In this document: positions 43,895 through 62,982 of the stretch, piece after piece
Numbering within the stretch: the stretch's first letter is position 1
Layout of the letters: each line of letters opens with the position of its first letter
NCBI RefSeq assembly: GCF_019048065.1
Contig: NZ_CP077291.1
Span: 4,774,001-4,838,000 of the forward strand
DNA from: Citrobacter farmeri
GTDB taxonomy: Bacteria; Pseudomonadota; Gammaproteobacteria; Enterobacterales; Enterobacteriaceae
Direction: 5' to 3'
DNA length: 64,000 bases
Translations under genes and position numbers: made by a program
Notes under the pieces: model-generated
The model's database searches: none
The model's input: the letters and a program-made list of their open reading frames with translations, nothing else
What the model was told of the DNA's origin: nothing

Positions 43895-44620
43895 TCACTC
43901 TTTTGGATCTTTACCCGCCAGCAGCTTATCCAGTTCATCGCCACCCACGTGGCGGAAATCCTGGCCCTTCACGAAATAGAAGATGTACTCGCAGATATTC
44001 TGGCAGCGGTCGCCAATACGCTCGATAGAACGCGCGCAGAACAACGCGGTCAGCACGCTGGGAATAGTCCGCGAATCTTCCATCATGTAGGTCATCAGTT
44101 GGCGCACGATCCCTTCGTATTCCTGGTCAACTTTCTTGTCTTCACGGTAGATACGAACCGCTTCGTCCAGATCCATACGCGCAAACGCATCCAGCACGTC
44201 GTGCAGCATCTGTACGGTATGACGCCCCAGTGACTCCAGGCTCACCAACAGCGGCTGATGCTGCTGAGAGAATTTCTCCAGTGCAGTACGACAAATTTTA
44301 TCCGCTACGTCACCAATACGCTCCAGCTCGGCGATGGTTTTGATGATCGCCATCACCAGACGCAGGTCGCTCGCCGTAGGCTGGCGCTTGGCGATGATGC
44401 GAACACAGGCTTCATCGATCGCCACTTCCATCATGTTGACGTGCTTATCGCCATCAACAACGCGTTTCGCCAGCTCGCTGTCCTGATTGTGCATCGCGGT
44501 GATAGCATCAGAAAGCTGCTGCTCAACCATGCCGCCCATCGTCATTACCTGAGTGCGGATACTTTCCAGTTCGGCGTTGAACTGACCGGAAATGTGTTTA
44601 TTAAGGTTTAAATTGTCCAT
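43895..44620 (-). CDS. phoU: Phosphate signalling regulator PhoU
   Basis: 241 residues ([20 protein letters not shown]), two similar three-helix bundles with the metal-binding E/DxxxD motifs (ERIGDVADK and ERIGDRCQN). PhoU links the Pst transporter to the PhoR kinase and keeps the Pho regulon off when phosphate is plentiful. The ATG at 44620 is used; an ATG immediately before lies too close to the GGAG. It is the last gene of pstSCAB-phoU. Confidence 0.97.
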   Translation of the reverse strand: MDNLNLNKHISGQFNAELESIRTQVMTMGGMVEQQLSDAITAMHNQDSELAKRVVDGDKHVNMMEVAIDEACVRIIAKRQPTASDLRLVMAIIKTIAELERIGDVADKICRTALEKFSQQHQPLLVSLESLGRHTVQMLHDVLDAFARMDLDEAVRIYREDKKVDQEYEGIVRQLMTYMMEDSRTIPSVLTALFCARSIERIGDRCQNICEYIFYFVKGQDFRHVGGDELDKLLAGKDPKE

Positions 44621-44644
44621 CATTTCTCCAGATGCCCGGGGATA

Positions 44645-47318
<2,674 letters not shown>

Positions 47319-47355
47319 TCACTCTTTCCATTAAACGCGTTTACGAAGTTGCCCC

Positions 47356-47439
47356 AGCCGGATGGCGCTACGCTTATCCGGCCTACAAAGCGGGCCTACA
47401 TTCATAACTGTAGGGCGGATAAGCGTAGCGCCATCCGCC
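47356..47439. repeat. REP pair (BIME) between pstS and pstC
   Basis: AGCCGGATGGCGCTACGCTT...atccggcctac and gtagggcggataagcgtagc...gccatccgcc are inverted REP units inside the pst operon. By analogy with other binding-protein operons they would stop 3'-exonucleases and raise pstS expression. Confidence 0.9.
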
Positions 47440-47459
47440 AATTCGTCAAAGATATTCTG

Positions 47460-48611
<1,152 letters not shown>

Positions 48612-48780
48612 TTACGTTAAATACGCGTTATTTTTTCCATTATTATCATTAAGTTAACTGACTATATGACAATAGCTTTTCAGGAAAATTTTCTTTTTGT
48701 GACACTGAAAAAAGTAGCTGAAGATGACGATTTGTCACATTAAAACAGCGGGAGAATTGATTAAAAACAGAGCAGGAGTG

Positions 48781-48806
48781 AAAAAAAAGCCCCGCTTTCG
48801 CAGGGC
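48781..48806 (-). terminator. glmUS terminator
   Basis: On the minus strand GCCCTGC-GAAA-GCGGGGC is followed by TTTTTTTT, ten bases after the glmS stop. The rest of the gap up to pstS (48607-48780) is AT-rich with no gene seen. Confidence 0.9.
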
Positions 48807-48815
48807 ATGAACGTT

Positions 48816-50645
48816 TTACTCGACGGTAACCGATTTAGCCAGGTTACGCGGCTGATCTACGTCGGTGCCTTTAATCAGCGCCACGTGATAGGCCAGCAGC
48901 TGTAAAGGTACGGTGTAGAAAATCGGCGCAATGACCTCTTCCACATGCGGCATCTCAATGATGTGCATATTGTCGCTGCTGGTAAAACCGGCATCCTGAT
49001 CGGCGAAGACATACAGTTGGCCGCCACGGGCGCGCACTTCTTCGATGTTGGACTTCAGTTTTTCCAGCAGTTCGTTGTTCGGTGCAACAACGATAACCGG
49101 CATATCGGCATCAATCAGCGCCAGCGGGCCGTGTTTCAGCTCACCTGCTGCATAAGCTTCTGCGTGAATGTAGGAGATCTCTTTGAGCTTCAGCGCGCCT
49201 TCGAGAGCGATCGGATACTGATCGCCACGGCCCAGGAACAGGGCGTGGTGTTTGTCAGAGAAATCTTCAGCCAACGCTTCAATGCGCTTGTCCTGAGAAA
49301 GCATTTGCTCGATACGGCTCGGCAGCGCCTGCAGACCATGAACGATGTCATGTTCAATGGACGCATCCAGACCTTTCAGGCGCGCCAGTTTTGCCACCAG
49401 CATCAGCAGAACGGTCAACTGCGTGGTAAACGCTTTCGTCGACGCTACGCCGATTTCCGTGCCAGCATTGGTCATCATCGCCAGATCCGATTCACGCACC
49501 AGGGAAGAACCCGGAACGTTACAGATGGCGAGGGATCCCAAGTAACCCAGCTCTTTCGACAAACGCAGACCAGCCAGCGTGTCTGCCGTTTCGCCAGACT
49601 GAGACAGAGTGATCATCAGGCTGTTACGGCGTACTGCGGATTTGCGGTAGCGGAATTCAGAGGCGATTTCGACATCGCAAGGAATACCGGCCAGAGATTC
49701 AAACCAGTAGCGAGAAACCATCCCGGAGTTGTAAGACGTCCCACACGCGATGATCTGGATATGCTCAACCTGAGACAACAGCTCGTTGGCTTTCGGGCCG
49801 AGTTCGCTTAAATCCACTTCACCATGGCTGATGCGCCCGGTCAGGGTGTTTTTAATCGCGTTCGGCTGTTCGTAGATCTCTTTCTGCATATAGTGGCGAT
49901 AGATGCCTTTATCACCTGCGTCATATTGCAGATTTGATTCAATATCCTGACGCTTCACGTCCACGCCATTTTTATCAAAAATCGCGACAGAACGACGGGT
50001 CACTTCCGCAATATCGCCTTCTTCCAGGAAGATAAAGCGACGGGTCACCGGCAACAGTGCCAGCTGATCGGACGCGATAAAGTTCTCGCCCATCCCCAGA
50101 CCGATAACCAGCGGACTACCCGAACGCGCAGCCAGCAGCGTATCCGGATGACGAGTATCCATGATCACCGTACCGTACGCGCCGCGCAGTTGCGGGATGG
50201 TGCGCAGCACAGCATCACGCAGCGTACCGCCCTGTTCCAGTTCCCAGTGTACTAAGTGAGCAATCACTTCGGTGTCTGTTTCTGAAACGAAGGTATAGCC
50301 GCGTGCTTTCAGTTCTTCACGCAGCGGTTCATGGTTTTCGATGATGCCGTTATGCACCACCACAATGTGCTCAGAAACATGCGGATGCGCGTTTGCTTCC
50401 GAAGGTTCGCCATGCGTAGCCCAACGAGTGTGAGCAATACCGGTGCCGCCGTGCAGCGGATGTTCTTCCGCAGCCTGAGACAGCATCTGTACTTTACCCA
50501 GACGACGCAGACGGGTCATATGACCTTCTGCGTCCACCACGGCCAGACCAGCAGAGTCGTAACCACGATATTCCAGACGACGTAAACCTTCGAGAAGGAT
50601 TTCAGCTACATCACGTTGCGCGATAGCGCCAACAATTCCACACAT
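48816..50645 (-). CDS. glmS: Glucosamine-6-phosphate synthase GlmS
   Basis: 609 residues. The N-terminal glutaminase domain has the nucleophile Cys after Met1 ([11 protein letters not shown]). Two SIS isomerase domains follow, with [12 protein letters not shown] near residue 350 and the C-terminal [10 protein letters not shown]. It makes glucosamine-6-phosphate from fructose-6-phosphate and glutamine, the first step to UDP-GlcNAc. It is co-transcribed with glmU. In enterobacteria its mRNA is cut near the glmU stop and then activated by the sRNA GlmZ. Confidence 0.97.
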   Translation of the reverse strand: MCGIVGAIAQRDVAEILLEGLRRLEYRGYDSAGLAVVDAEGHMTRLRRLGKVQMLSQAAEEHPLHGGTGIAHTRWATHGEPSEANAHPHVSEHIVVVHNGIIENHEPLREELKARGYTFVSETDTEVIAHLVHWELEQGGTLRDAVLRTIPQLRGAYGTVIMDTRHPDTLLAARSGSPLVIGLGMGENFIASDQLALLPVTRRFIFLEEGDIAEVTRRSVAIFDKNGVDVKRQDIESNLQYDAGDKGIYRHYMQKEIYEQPNAIKNTLTGRISHGEVDLSELGPKANELLSQVEHIQIIACGTSYNSGMVSRYWFESLAGIPCDVEIASEFRYRKSAVRRNSLMITLSQSGETADTLAGLRLSKELGYLGSLAICNVPGSSLVRESDLAMMTNAGTEIGVASTKAFTTQLTVLLMLVAKLARLKGLDASIEHDIVHGLQALPSRIEQMLSQDKRIEALAEDFSDKHHALFLGRGDQYPIALEGALKLKEISYIHAEAYAAGELKHGPLALIDADMPVIVVAPNNELLEKLKSNIEEVRARGGQLYVFADQDAGFTSSDNMHIIEMPHVEEVIAPIFYTVPLQLLAYHVALIKGTDVDQPRNLAKSVTVE

Positions 50646-50874
50646 AGTTTTTTATTCCGAATCAAGGCATTATGCCTGTCGTTGTCTTTCGACCTGTATG
50701 CCCGTTTTTTCGGGCGCCCCGAGCCTTGTAGAGAGTGGGGTTATTTTTATAGGTACTGCTTTTGGGCGGGAGGTATATGTTTACCTCCTCTCCCGGGTTT
50801 GCCTGATGACGGCTACGCCTTATCAGGCCTACTCAATCGTAGGGCGGGTAAGCGTAGCGCCACCCGCCTTATTG
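50646..50874 (-). promoter_or_regulatory. glmU-glmS spacer and glmS leader
   Basis: The 229-base spacer holds a BIME next to glmU and, nearer glmS, a minus-strand hairpin GGAGGTA-AACATA-TACCTCC (50769-50788). In E. coli the glmS leader is where RNase E processing and GlmZ pairing occur. The precise GlmZ site was not resolved. Confidence 0.5.
50800..50869. repeat. REP pair (BIME) between glmU and glmS
   Basis: TGCCTGATGACGGCTACGCC...ttatcaggcctac and gtagggcgggtaagcgtagc...gccacccgcc are inverted REP units directly after the glmU stop. Confidence 0.9.
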
Positions 50875-52245
50875 TTACTTTTTCTTCACCGGACGTTTCC
50901 ATCCCGGCTTATGTACTTGTGGCACACGGCTGATGACCAGTTCATTATCAGCAACGTCGCGGGTGACGGTGGTCCCCGCCGCAATGGTGGCGCCATTTCC
51001 TACGGAGACCGGCGCCACCAGTTGGGTATCGGATCCGACAAAAACATCGTCGCCAATGATGGTTTTAAACTTGTTCGCACCATCGTAATTGCAGGTGATC
51101 GTGCCTGCGCCAATGTTCACGTTGTCACCAATTTCCGCATCGCCCAGATAGGTCAGATGACCGGCTTTAGAGCCTTTACCGAGACGCGCTTTCTTCATCT
51201 CAACGAAGTTGCCCACGTGAGCGCCTTCCATCAGTTCCGCACCAGGACGCAAACGAGCGAACGGTCCAATCGTGCAGGCAACGTCCAGATGGGCATCTTC
51301 CACCACGCTGTACGGGCTGATTTCACAATCATCGCCAATGACGCTGTTCTTAATGACGCAACCCGCCCCAATCTTCACGCGATGACCAAGCGTGACGCGA
51401 CCTTCGATGATAACGTTAGTATCAATTTCAACATCCCGCCCGTGAACGAGCGTACCGCGCAGATCAAATCGCGCCGGATCGCGCAGCATCACGCCCGCCA
51501 GCAGCAGTTTTTCCGCTTGCTCGGACTGGTAAACACGTTCCAGACGGGAAAGTTGCAGGCGGTTGTTTACGCCTTCGACTTCACTCAGGCGATCGGGATG
51601 AACTGCCGCGATTTCACGACCTTCCTGATAAGCCAGCGCAATGATATCGGTGATGTAGTATTCACCCTGCGCATTGTTATTGGTCAGTTTAGACAGCCAG
51701 CGCTTCATGTCAGCGCCATTTGCAATCAGTATCCCGGTATTGATTTCCTGAATCTGACGCTGTTCGTCGCTGGCATCTTTATGCTCAACGATACCTGTCA
51801 CTTTGCCATTTTCACGCGTGATACGACCATAGCCGCTCGGATCGTCCAGCTTAACCGTGAGCAGACCAATCCCCCCCTGGGGTTTGGCATCGCGCAGACG
51901 CTGTAGGGTTTCAATCGAGATCAGCGGGACGTCGCCGTAGAGCATTAAAATATCTTCATCATCGCCAAAGAAAGGCGCTGCCTGCTGCATAGCGTGGCCG
52001 GTACCCAACTGCTCCGCCTGCAACACCCAGTTCAGGTTGTCTTCTTTCAGGCTTTTTTTAAGCAGATCGCCACCGTGGCCGTAAACCAGATGTACCTGTG
52101 ATGAACCTAATTCATTAGCAACATCAATGACATGCTGAACCATCGATTTCCCGGCAAGGGTATGAAGCACTTTTGGAAGATCGGAATACATACGAGTGCC
52201 TTTGCCTGCGGCAAGGATCACTACGCTCATCGCTTTATTCAACAT
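50875..52245 (-). CDS. glmU: Bifunctional UDP-GlcNAc synthesis enzyme GlmU
   Basis: 456 residues. The N-terminal uridyltransferase has [17 protein letters not shown] (nucleotide loop). The C-terminal acetyltransferase is a left-handed beta-helix of hexapeptide repeats from about residue 250 ([18 protein letters not shown]). It acetylates GlcN-1-P and couples it to UTP, feeding peptidoglycan and LPS. It forms an operon with glmS. Confidence 0.97.
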   Translation of the reverse strand: MLNKAMSVVILAAGKGTRMYSDLPKVLHTLAGKSMVQHVIDVANELGSSQVHLVYGHGGDLLKKSLKEDNLNWVLQAEQLGTGHAMQQAAPFFGDDEDILMLYGDVPLISIETLQRLRDAKPQGGIGLLTVKLDDPSGYGRITRENGKVTGIVEHKDASDEQRQIQEINTGILIANGADMKRWLSKLTNNNAQGEYYITDIIALAYQEGREIAAVHPDRLSEVEGVNNRLQLSRLERVYQSEQAEKLLLAGVMLRDPARFDLRGTLVHGRDVEIDTNVIIEGRVTLGHRVKIGAGCVIKNSVIGDDCEISPYSVVEDAHLDVACTIGPFARLRPGAELMEGAHVGNFVEMKKARLGKGSKAGHLTYLGDAEIGDNVNIGAGTITCNYDGANKFKTIIGDDVFVGSDTQLVAPVSVGNGATIAAGTTVTRDVADNELVISRVPQVHKPGWKRPVKKK

Positions 52246-52556
52246 ACGCGTCCTGACTGTAATTTGAGAACGAATTTATACCGTTTCACTTTGAAAATAC
52301 TACATTTTTTTCATCGTAAAATGGGAAGAGGATAAAACGCACAATCACGAGTTTTCCCCAACGGAGATAGAGACATTTTCGTCCATTTCTACGGCTTTTG
52401 TCTTCTGAAAAGTCACCTGATATCGTGAATAACGCGCCAGGCTAATGTTTTTGCTCTTTTTTTGGCCCATAAAGAAAGATGACATAAAAGCACAATAATG
52501 ACAGGCAAAAAAAAACCAGCCTGAAATCAGACTGGTTTTTATTTTTCAACCCGGTG
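52246..52556. other. atpC-glmU intergenic region
   Basis: 311 bases without a gene. It contains the atp operon terminator (52506-52540) and, towards glmU, AT-rich sequence that should hold the glmU promoter on the minus strand. No further structured element was recognised. Confidence 0.6.
52506..52540 (-). terminator. atp operon terminator
   Basis: On the minus strand AAAAACCAGTCTGATTTCAG then GCTGGTTTTTTTTT forms a stem with a long T-run, 17 bases after the atpC stop. Confidence 0.92.
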
Positions 52557-52976
52557 TTACATCGCTTTTTTGGTCAACTCGATAACGCGCAGTTTCGCGA
52601 TCGCTTTGGCCAGTTCCGCAGATGCCTGAGCGTAATCCACGTCACCATGAGAGCTCTTAATGTGCTCTTCAGCCTTACGTTTCGCTTCCAGGGCTCTCGC
52701 TTCATCGAGATCCTGCCCGCGAATCGCGGTATCAGCCAGTACGGTCACGCTGCCAGGTTGCACTTCGAGAATGCCGCCAGACAGGTAGATAAACTCTTCA
52801 TGACCGAACTGTTTAACGATGCGGATCATACCAGGCTTAATGGCGGTGAGCAGCGGAGCGTGCCCTGGGAAAATGCCCAGTTCACCTTCACTACCCGTTA
52901 CCTGGATTTTCTCGACCAGACCAGAGAACATTTGTTGCTCTGCGCTGACGACGTCCAGGTGGTAAGTCATTGCCAT
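52557..52976 (-). CDS. atpC: ATP synthase epsilon subunit
   Basis: 139 residues: an N-terminal beta-sandwich (to about 85) and a C-terminal two-helix domain. In bacteria this C-terminal domain can inhibit ATP hydrolysis by inserting into F1. It is the last gene of atpIBEFHAGDC, 20 bases after atpD. Confidence 0.97.
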   Translation of the reverse strand: MAMTYHLDVVSAEQQMFSGLVEKIQVTGSEGELGIFPGHAPLLTAIKPGMIRIVKQFGHEEFIYLSGGILEVQPGSVTVLADTAIRGQDLDEARALEAKRKAEEHIKSSHGDVDYAQASAELAKAIAKLRVIELTKKAM

Positions 52977-52996
52977 ATCACCCTCCGATTAAGGCG

Positions 52997-55269
<2,273 letters not shown>

Positions 55270-55319
55270 GAGCTTCTCCTCAATGCCTTGCGGCCTGTCC
55301 TAAGACAAGCCGCCAGACG

Positions 55320-56861
55320 TTACCAGGACTGGGTTGCTTTGAAGGAATCGAGGATAGCTTTCAGCTTGCCTTCGATTTCGTCGTTATAGCCACCGGACTG
55401 GTTAATCTCTTGCATCAGCGGAGCGTGATCACGGTCGACGTAAGCCAGCAGAGCGGCTTCGAAGCTACCGATTTTCGCCAGTTCCACATCTTCGAGGTAA
55501 CCGCGTTCAGCCGCAAACAGCACCACACCCTGTTGTGCAACAGACATTGGGGCATACTGTTTCTGCTTCAGCAGTTCAGTTACTTTCTGACCGTGACTCA
55601 GCTGCTTACGAGTAGCCTCATCCAGGTCGGAAGCGAACTGAGAAAACGCTGCCAGTTCACGATACTGTGCCAGCGCGGTACGAATACCACCGGACAGTTT
55701 CTTGATGATCTTGGTCTGCGCTGCACCACCTACACGAGATACGGAGATACCCGGGTTAACTGCCGGACGAATACCGGAGTTGAACAGGTTGGTTTCCAGG
55801 AAGATCTGACCATCGGTAATAGAAATTACGTTGGTCGGAACGAACGCAGAAACGTCACCCGCCTGGGTTTCGATAATCGGCAGAGCGGTCAGGGAGCCGG
55901 TTTTACCTTTCACTTCACCATTGGTGAATTTCTCAACGTATTCCGCGTTAACGCGGGATGCGCGCTCCAGCAGACGGGAGTGGAGGTAGAATACGTCACC
56001 CGGGAATGCTTCACGTCCTGGTGGACGACGGAGTAGCAGGGAAACCTGACGGTAAGCAACAGCCTGTTTAGACAGGTCATCATAAACGATCAGTGCATCT
56101 TCACCGCGGTCACGGAAGTATTCGCCCATTGCGCAACCAGCATACGGTGCCAGGTACTGCAATGCAGCAGATTCAGACGCGGTCGCCACCACAACGATGG
56201 TGTTAGCAAGTGCGCCGTGTTCTTCCAGTTTACGAACCACGTTAGAAATGGTGGACGCTTTCTGGCCAATTGCCACGTACACACATTTGATGCCGGAGTC
56301 ACGCTGGTTGATGATGGCATCGATTGCCATCGCGGTTTTACCGGTCTGACGGTCACCGATGATCAATTCACGCTGACCACGACCGATTGGGATCATGGCA
56401 TCAACGGATTTATAACCGGTCTGCACCGGCTGATCGACGGACTGACGTTCGATTACGCCCGGTGCGATAACTTCGATTGGCGAGAAGCCATCGTTATCAA
56501 CCGGACCTTTACCGTCAATCGGGGAACCCAGAGTGTTCACCACACGACCCAGCAGGCCACGGCCAACCGGAACTTCCAGAATACGACCCGTACACTTAAC
56601 CTTCATGCCTTCGGCGAGGTCAGCGTATGGGCCCATCACCACTGCACCCACGGAGTCGCGCTCCAGGTTCAGTGCGATAGCGTAACGGTTACCCGGCAGG
56701 GAAATCATCTCACCCTGCATACAATCGGCCAGGCCGTGAATGCGGATAACACCGTCACTTACAGAAACAATAGTACCTTCGTTGTGAGCTTCACTCACAA
56801 CATTGAACTGAGCAATGCGCTGCTTGATCAGTTCGCTGATTTCGGTGGAATTCAGTTGCAT
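55320..56861 (-). CDS. atpA: ATP synthase alpha subunit
   Basis: The 513-residue non-catalytic F1 subunit has P-loop GDRQTGKTA (about 169-177) and the arginine finger in [10 protein letters not shown] (about 373-382). It alternates with beta in the F1 hexamer. Confidence 0.98.
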   Translation of the reverse strand: MQLNSTEISELIKQRIAQFNVVSEAHNEGTIVSVSDGVIRIHGLADCMQGEMISLPGNRYAIALNLERDSVGAVVMGPYADLAEGMKVKCTGRILEVPVGRGLLGRVVNTLGSPIDGKGPVDNDGFSPIEVIAPGVIERQSVDQPVQTGYKSVDAMIPIGRGQRELIIGDRQTGKTAMAIDAIINQRDSGIKCVYVAIGQKASTISNVVRKLEEHGALANTIVVVATASESAALQYLAPYAGCAMGEYFRDRGEDALIVYDDLSKQAVAYRQVSLLLRRPPGREAFPGDVFYLHSRLLERASRVNAEYVEKFTNGEVKGKTGSLTALPIIETQAGDVSAFVPTNVISITDGQIFLETNLFNSGIRPAVNPGISVSRVGGAAQTKIIKKLSGGIRTALAQYRELAAFSQFASDLDEATRKQLSHGQKVTELLKQKQYAPMSVAQQGVVLFAAERGYLEDVELAKIGSFEAALLAYVDRDHAPLMQEINQSGGYNDEIEGKLKAILDSFKATQSW

Positions 56862-56873
56862 GCTCCAGTCCCC

Positions 56874-57407
56874 TTAAGACTGCAAGACGTCTGCAAGGCG
56901 TTCAAGACGGCCGCGTACGCTGCCATCAATGACCATATCACCCGCACGGATGATTACGCCCGCCATTACAGACTTATCGATTTTGCAATTCAGCTTAACT
57001 TTGCGTGACAGACGTTTTTCCATCGCAGCGCTAATCTTCGTAAGCTGTTCTTCACTCAATTCGTTCGCGGACGTGACTTCTACCTCAGAGATAGACTCAC
57101 TCGCGGCACGCAGGTGAATAAACTGCTCAAGAACATCCGGGAGCGCGTTCAGACGGTTATTCTCAGCCATCACCTTAATCAGGTTCTGACCGTTTTCGTC
57201 CAGTTGCTCACCGCAAACTGCGATAAACGACTTAGCGAGCGTTTCCGGCGCCAGTGCACCAGAGAGAAGCTCTGCCATTTGTTCGTTCTTAGTCACCTCA
57301 GCGGCAAACGCCAGCATGTCCTGCCAGCGCTCTACACATTGGTGTTCGACGGCAAAGTCAAAAGCTGCTTTGGCGTAGGGGCGAGCTACCGTAATAAATT
57401 CAGACAT
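56874..57407 (-). CDS. atpH: ATP synthase delta subunit
   Basis: 177 residues with an N-terminal helical bundle ([20 protein letters not shown]) and a C-terminal domain that binds the b dimer. It forms the peripheral stalk cap on F1. It lies 12 bases before atpA. Confidence 0.97.
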   Translation of the reverse strand: MSEFITVARPYAKAAFDFAVEHQCVERWQDMLAFAAEVTKNEQMAELLSGALAPETLAKSFIAVCGEQLDENGQNLIKVMAENNRLNALPDVLEQFIHLRAASESISEVEVTSANELSEEQLTKISAAMEKRLSRKVKLNCKIDKSVMAGVIIRAGDMVIDGSVRGRLERLADVLQS

Positions 57408-57421
57408 CAGCCCCTCCCTCC

Positions 57422-57892
57422 TTACAGTTCAGCGACAAGTTTATCCACGATGTCGCTGTTAGCAGCTTCATCCACGGAACGTTCGATGATCTTCTCGGCG
57501 CCAGCAACAGCCAGGATAGCAACTTGCTTACGCAGCTCTTCACGTGCACGTTTACGCTCGGCATCAATTTCCGCCTGCGCCTGGGCCACGATTTTAGTAC
57601 GTTCCTGCTCTGCTTCCGTTTTGGCTTCGTCCAGGATCTGAGCGCGACGTTTGTTCGCCTGCTCGATGATTACCTGAGCTTCCGCCTTCGCTTTTTTCAG
57701 CTGGTCGGTCGCGCTGGCCTTTGCAAGGTCAAGATCCTTGTGTGCGCGTTCAGCAGAAGCAAGACCGTCAGCAATTTCTTTTTGACGCTTCTCGATGGCA
57801 GCCATTAACGGCGGCCATACATACTTCATGCAGAACAGAACAAACAGGACAAACGCGATGGCCTGGCCGAGGATTGTTGCGTTAAGATTCAC
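57422..57892 (-). CDS. atpF: ATP synthase subunit b
   Basis: 156 residues: one N-terminal membrane helix ([20 protein letters not shown]) and a long alanine-rich, charged coiled coil. The dimer forms the stator stalk connecting Fo to delta and alpha. Confidence 0.97.
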   Translation of the reverse strand: MNLNATILGQAIAFVLFVLFCMKYVWPPLMAAIEKRQKEIADGLASAERAHKDLDLAKASATDQLKKAKAEAQVIIEQANKRRAQILDEAKTEAEQERTKIVAQAQAEIDAERKRAREELRKQVAILAVAGAEKIIERSVDEAANSDIVDKLVAEL

Positions 57893-57940
57893 AGCACAAT
57901 GCCTCTATCTAGTTAACGTTCTGATATTGCTCTTAATTCA

Positions 57941-58209
<269 letters not shown>

Positions 58210-58237
58210 TCAGTTAAAACGTAGTAGTGTTGGTAAA

Positions 58238-59442
<1,205 letters not shown>

Positions 59443-59532
59443 CACGTTTTTACTCCTGCTCCCTTCGAGGTATGCCGCGTGTCGTATAAAACGTTCTTTA
59501 AGGCCTGGAGTCAAGCATCAAAAAGCGGTCAA

Positions 59533-59560
59533 ATTATACGGTGCGCCCTCGTGATTTCAA
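59533..59560 (-). promoter_or_regulatory. Main atp operon promoter
   Basis: On the minus strand TTGAAA (59555-59560) and TATAAT (59533-59538) are 16 bases apart, about 90 bases upstream of atpI. The surrounding sequence is close to the E. coli unc promoter. Confidence 0.85.
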
Positions 59561-59924
59561 ACAATAAGTAGCTAAAAGGTGAATAAATGTTTAAATATTT
59601 TTCCCTGGCCCACATTTATGACTTTTAGCCAAACTGTGAACGATCATGCAAAACTGCAAATGGCGCGTAAACACTGGTGTTAAAGCGTGCTTCAGATCAC
59701 ATATTAAGCATATTCGCCCCGACGGTATTTATTTACTTGGCAAATGATGCCTTTTCAACTTTCTGATATTTAAGCCTAAAATCACTCACTCTTTTAAAAA
59801 CGACTGATTACATCTCAAAAACCAACCATTGACATTTTTAATAAAAATTCAACACCAGAGAGTGATTCTATGTCTGGATTTTTAGCAGCCTGATATTTTC
59901 AGTGTTGACTAATTTTATCTTTAG

Positions 59925-59973
59925 CCAAAAACGCCACGTTGCTCTGTTGATAATAGACAGTGAACGTGGCGTT
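59925..59973 (-). terminator. rsmG terminator
   Basis: Perfect 11-bp arms AACGCCACGTT (59930-59940) and AACGTGGCGTT (59963-59973). On the minus strand the stem is followed by TTTT. It lies about 85 bases past the rsmG stop and isolates mnmG-rsmG from atp. Confidence 0.75.
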
Positions 59974-60057
59974 AAGTGTAACGACTTATATCAGCAAAAA
60001 TGTCTCAGTATTTTAACAAGAAAAAGTCCGGATTTTTTCTATTTTTTTTGATAAATA

Positions 60058-60681
60058 TTAAATTTTGTTGGGTCGAATCACCACCAGATGGCGTTCACCT
60101 TCCAGATGCGGGACCTGCAGTCTGACAACAGATTCAACGCAAAACGCTGCGGGTAAAGACGCAATCTCGTCTTCCGGCAACTGGCCTTTCAGGGCATAAA
60201 AACGGCCTTCTTCGCCCGGCAGGTGATGACACCAGCTCACCATGTCATTGAGAGAGGCGAACGCCCGACTGATCACGCCGTCAAACGGCGGTTCAGCGGG
60301 AAATTTTTCCACACGACTTTGCACCGGCGTGATGTTATCCAGTTTCAGCTCATGCTGAACCTGACGCAGGAAACGCACGCGTTTACCGAGGCTATCGAGC
60401 AGGGTGAAATGCGCTTGCGGACGCACAATGGACAACGGTATTCCTGGTAATCCAGGCCCGGTACCGACATCAATAAAACGCTCCCCCTGCAAATGCGGCG
60501 CAACGATAATGCTGTCGAGAATGTGACGAACCAGCATCTCGTTGGGATCCCGCACAGAGGTCAGGTTGTACGCTTTGTTCCATTTGTGCAGCATCTCAAC
60601 ATACGCAATCAACTGATTTTTCTGGTGATCGGTAAGCGAAATGCCAGCGTCTGCCAGCAGGCGAGAGAGTTTGTTGAGCAC
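60058..60681 (-). CDS. rsmG: 16S rRNA m7G527 methyltransferase RsmG
   Basis: 207 residues from the GTG at 60681 ([20 protein letters not shown]), as in E. coli; upstream in-frame residues are not conserved. The SAM-binding motif is [15 protein letters not shown] near residue 70. It methylates N7 of G527 in 16S rRNA; loss gives low-level streptomycin resistance. It is 63 bases after mnmG. Confidence 0.95.
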   Translation of the reverse strand: MLNKLSRLLADAGISLTDHQKNQLIAYVEMLHKWNKAYNLTSVRDPNEMLVRHILDSIIVAPHLQGERFIDVGTGPGLPGIPLSIVRPQAHFTLLDSLGKRVRFLRQVQHELKLDNITPVQSRVEKFPAEPPFDGVISRAFASLNDMVSWCHHLPGEEGRFYALKGQLPEDEIASLPAAFCVESVVRLQVPHLEGERHLVVIRPNKI

Positions 60682-60744
60682 GGTAATAACCTGTTCTAAA
60701 TAATTTGCCCGGAAGCAACGCGCCACCGGGCAATGTCCAACACA

Positions 60745-62634
60745 TTAAGCGCTGCGGCGCAGCATACCCTGTTTTTTCAGCCACACCAGCAGAATGGAGA
60801 TCGCTGCAGGCGTTACGCCGGAGATACGCGATGCCTGACCGATCGAAACCGGTTTGTGATCGTTCAGCTTGGCAATCACTTCGTTTGACAGGCCGGACAC
60901 CTGGCGGTAATCCAGTGTCGCAGGCAGCAGCGTGTTTTCATTGCGCTGCTGTTTTTCGATCTCATCCTGCTGACGCGCGATATAACCTTCGTATTTCACC
61001 TGGATTTCAACCTGCTCAGCGGCCTGCACGTCTTCCAGTGCGGGAGCAAACGGGGTCAGGGTCGTGAGCTGTGCATAAGTCATTTCCGGGCGACGCAGCA
61101 GATCTTCACCACTGGCTTCGCGAGACAGCGGTGCAGTAAGGTGAGCGTTCACTTCGTTGGCCGATTCCGCAGCAGGCGTCACCCAGGTGGATTTCAGGCG
61201 CTGACGTTCACGTTCGATATTCTCCAGCTTTTCGTTGAAGCGAGCCCAACGCACATCATCTACCAGACCCAGTTCACGGCCCATTTCGGTCAGACGCAGA
61301 TCGGCGTTGTCTTCACGCAGCATCAGACGGTATTCGGCGCGCGAGGTGAACATACGGTACGGTTCTTTGGTCCCCAGCGTGCACAGGTCGTCGACCAGTA
61401 CGCCGAGATACGCCTGAGAACGTGCCGGAGCCCAGCCCTCTTTGTCTGCGGACAGACGCGCGGCGTTGAGCCCTGCAAGCAGACCCTGCGCGGCGGCTTC
61501 TTCATAGCCTGTGGTGCCGTTAATTTGTCCGGCAAAGAACAGGCCCTGAATGAATTTGCTCTCGAGCGTTGGCTTCAGGTCACGCGGATCGAAGAAGTCA
61601 TACTCAATGGCATAACCCGGACGAACGATTTTCGCGTTCTCCATCCCTTCCATGGAGCGGACAATCTGCATCTGCACGTCAAAAGGCAGGCTGGTGGAGA
61701 TCCCGTTCGGGTAAATTTCGTTTGAGGTTAATCCTTCCGGCTCCAGGAAGATTTGGTGCTGGTTCCTGTCGGCAAAGCGCATGACTTTGTCTTCGATCGA
61801 TGGGCAATAACGCGGACCGATCCCTTCGATCACGCCAGCATACATCGGGCTACGATCGAGGTTATTGCGGATCACATCATGGGTTTTCTCATTGGTGTGC
61901 GTGATATAGCACGGCACCTGCTGTGGATGCTGGGCGGTATTGCCCATGAACGAGAAGACCGGCATTGGGTTATCGCCATGTTGCTGCGCCAGCACGCTGA
62001 AATTAATCGTGCGTGCATCGATGCGTGGCGGCGTACCGGTTTTCAGACGGCTTACACGCAGCGGCAGTTCGCGCAGGCGGCGAGAGAGCGGAATCGACGG
62101 CGGATCGCCAGCACGGCCACCGCTGTAGTTATCCAGACCAATATGAATTTTTCCGTCAAGGAATGTCCCGACGGTCAGCACCACGGCTTTGGCGCGAAAT
62201 TTCAGTCCCATTTGGGTCACGGCGCCAACGACACGATCGTTTTCAACAATCAGATCTTCAACTGCCTGCTGGAAGATCATCAGGTTCGGTTGGTTCTCCA
62301 GTGCGGTACGCACCGCCTGACGATACAGCACACGATCCGCCTGAGCACGGGTGGCGCGAACCGCAGGCCCTTTGCTCGCGTTTAGTATCCTAAACTGGAT
62401 TCCCGCTTGGTCGATCGCTTTCGCCATCAGCCCGCCGAGTGCATCCACTTCTTTTACCAGGTGTCCCTTCCCAATACCGCCAATCGCCGGGTTGCAGCTC
62501 ATCTGCCCCAACGTGTCGATATTGTGTGTCAAAAGCAGGGTTTGTTGACCCATACGCGCTGCGGCCATCGCGGCCTCAGTGCCTGCATGACCCCCGCCAA
62601 TGATGATGACGTCAAAAGGATCCGGATAAAACAT
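60745..62634 (-). CDS. mnmG: tRNA uridine carboxymethylaminomethyl-modifying enzyme MnmG (GidA)
   Basis: The 629-residue FAD enzyme has N-terminal FAD fold [20 protein letters not shown] and the GidA signature region around [12 protein letters not shown] (about 195-206). With MnmE it modifies tRNA wobble uridine 34. It is the first gene left of oriC and is transcribed away from it, and its transcription is known to help origin opening in E. coli. Confidence 0.98.
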   Translation of the reverse strand: MFYPDPFDVIIIGGGHAGTEAAMAAARMGQQTLLLTHNIDTLGQMSCNPAIGGIGKGHLVKEVDALGGLMAKAIDQAGIQFRILNASKGPAVRATRAQADRVLYRQAVRTALENQPNLMIFQQAVEDLIVENDRVVGAVTQMGLKFRAKAVVLTVGTFLDGKIHIGLDNYSGGRAGDPPSIPLSRRLRELPLRVSRLKTGTPPRIDARTINFSVLAQQHGDNPMPVFSFMGNTAQHPQQVPCYITHTNEKTHDVIRNNLDRSPMYAGVIEGIGPRYCPSIEDKVMRFADRNQHQIFLEPEGLTSNEIYPNGISTSLPFDVQMQIVRSMEGMENAKIVRPGYAIEYDFFDPRDLKPTLESKFIQGLFFAGQINGTTGYEEAAAQGLLAGLNAARLSADKEGWAPARSQAYLGVLVDDLCTLGTKEPYRMFTSRAEYRLMLREDNADLRLTEMGRELGLVDDVRWARFNEKLENIERERQRLKSTWVTPAAESANEVNAHLTAPLSREASGEDLLRRPEMTYAQLTTLTPFAPALEDVQAAEQVEIQVKYEGYIARQQDEIEKQQRNENTLLPATLDYRQVSGLSNEVIAKLNDHKPVSIGQASRISGVTPAAISILLVWLKKQGMLRRSA

Positions 62635-62724
62635 GGTAATTGCCTCGCATAACGCGGTGTGAAAATGGATTGAAGCCCGGGCGGTGGATTCTACTCAACT
62701 TTGTCGGCTTGAGAAAGACCCCGG

Positions 62725-62790
62725 GATCCTGGGTATTAAAAAGAAGATCTTTTTATTTAGAGATCTGTTCTATTGTGATCTCTTATTAGG
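62725..62790. promoter_or_regulatory. oriC duplex unwinding element
   Basis: An AT-rich stretch with tandem GATC-headed 13-mers beginning at 62725 (GATCCTGGGTATT), 62746 (GATCTTTTTATTT) and 62762 (GATCTGTTCTATT), then GATCTCTTATTAG at 62777. DnaA-ATP melts this region and loads DnaB. Confidence 0.9.
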
Positions 62791-62802
62791 ATCGCCACTG
62801 GC

Positions 62803-62811
62803 TGTGGATAA
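62803..62811 (-). promoter_or_regulatory. oriC DnaA box R1
   Basis: TGTGGATAA on the plus strand, i.e. TTATCCACA on the minus strand: an exact high-affinity DnaA box 13 bases right of the unwinding element. Confidence 0.95.
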
Positions 62812-62857
62812 GCCGGATCCGAGCATTAAGATCAATACGTTGGTAAGGATCATTAGC

Positions 62858-62866
62858 TGTGAATGA
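62858..62866 (-). promoter_or_regulatory. oriC DnaA box R5M
   Basis: TGTGAATGA (minus strand TCATTCACA) corresponds to the low-affinity, ATP-DnaA-preferring R5M box of E. coli. Confidence 0.75.
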
Positions 62867-62908
62867 TCGGTGATCCTGGTCCGTATAAGCTGGGATCAGA
62901 ATGAAGGG

Positions 62909-62917
62909 TTATACACA
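62909..62917 (+). promoter_or_regulatory. oriC DnaA box R2
   Basis: TTATACACA, identical to E. coli R2, which is of intermediate affinity. Confidence 0.92.
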
Positions 62918-62943
62918 ACTCAAAAACTGAACAACGGTTATTC

Positions 62944-62952
62944 TTTGGATAA
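62944..62952 (-). promoter_or_regulatory. oriC DnaA box R3
   Basis: TTTGGATAA (minus strand TTATCCAAA) is identical to the weak E. coli R3 box. Confidence 0.88.
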
Positions 62953-62982
62953 CTACCGGTTAATCCAAGGTTCTTACCAGAG

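Larger units (their letters stand above)
59443..60057. other. atpI-rsmG intergenic region
   Basis: 615 bases without a gene. It holds the main atp promoter (59533-59560), a 370-base AT-rich stretch with no recognised gene (59561-59924), and the rsmG terminator (59925-59973). The AT-rich part has no ORF over 60 codons and no clear sRNA. Confidence 0.65.

Noticed and set aside
50698..51906. A 402-codon plus-strand frame over glmU and the glmU-glmS gap
   Set aside because: It runs antisense through GlmU and through a REP pair. Its translation resembles no known protein.
59443..59514. A 24-residue extension of AtpI
   Set aside because: It lies between the atp promoter and the conserved start, and the SD is placed for the ATG at 59442.
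59561..59924. Possible small RNA in the AT-rich atpI-rsmG gap
   Set aside because: No promoter plus terminator pair of the right spacing and no stable hairpin was found. The only good hairpin is the rsmG terminator.
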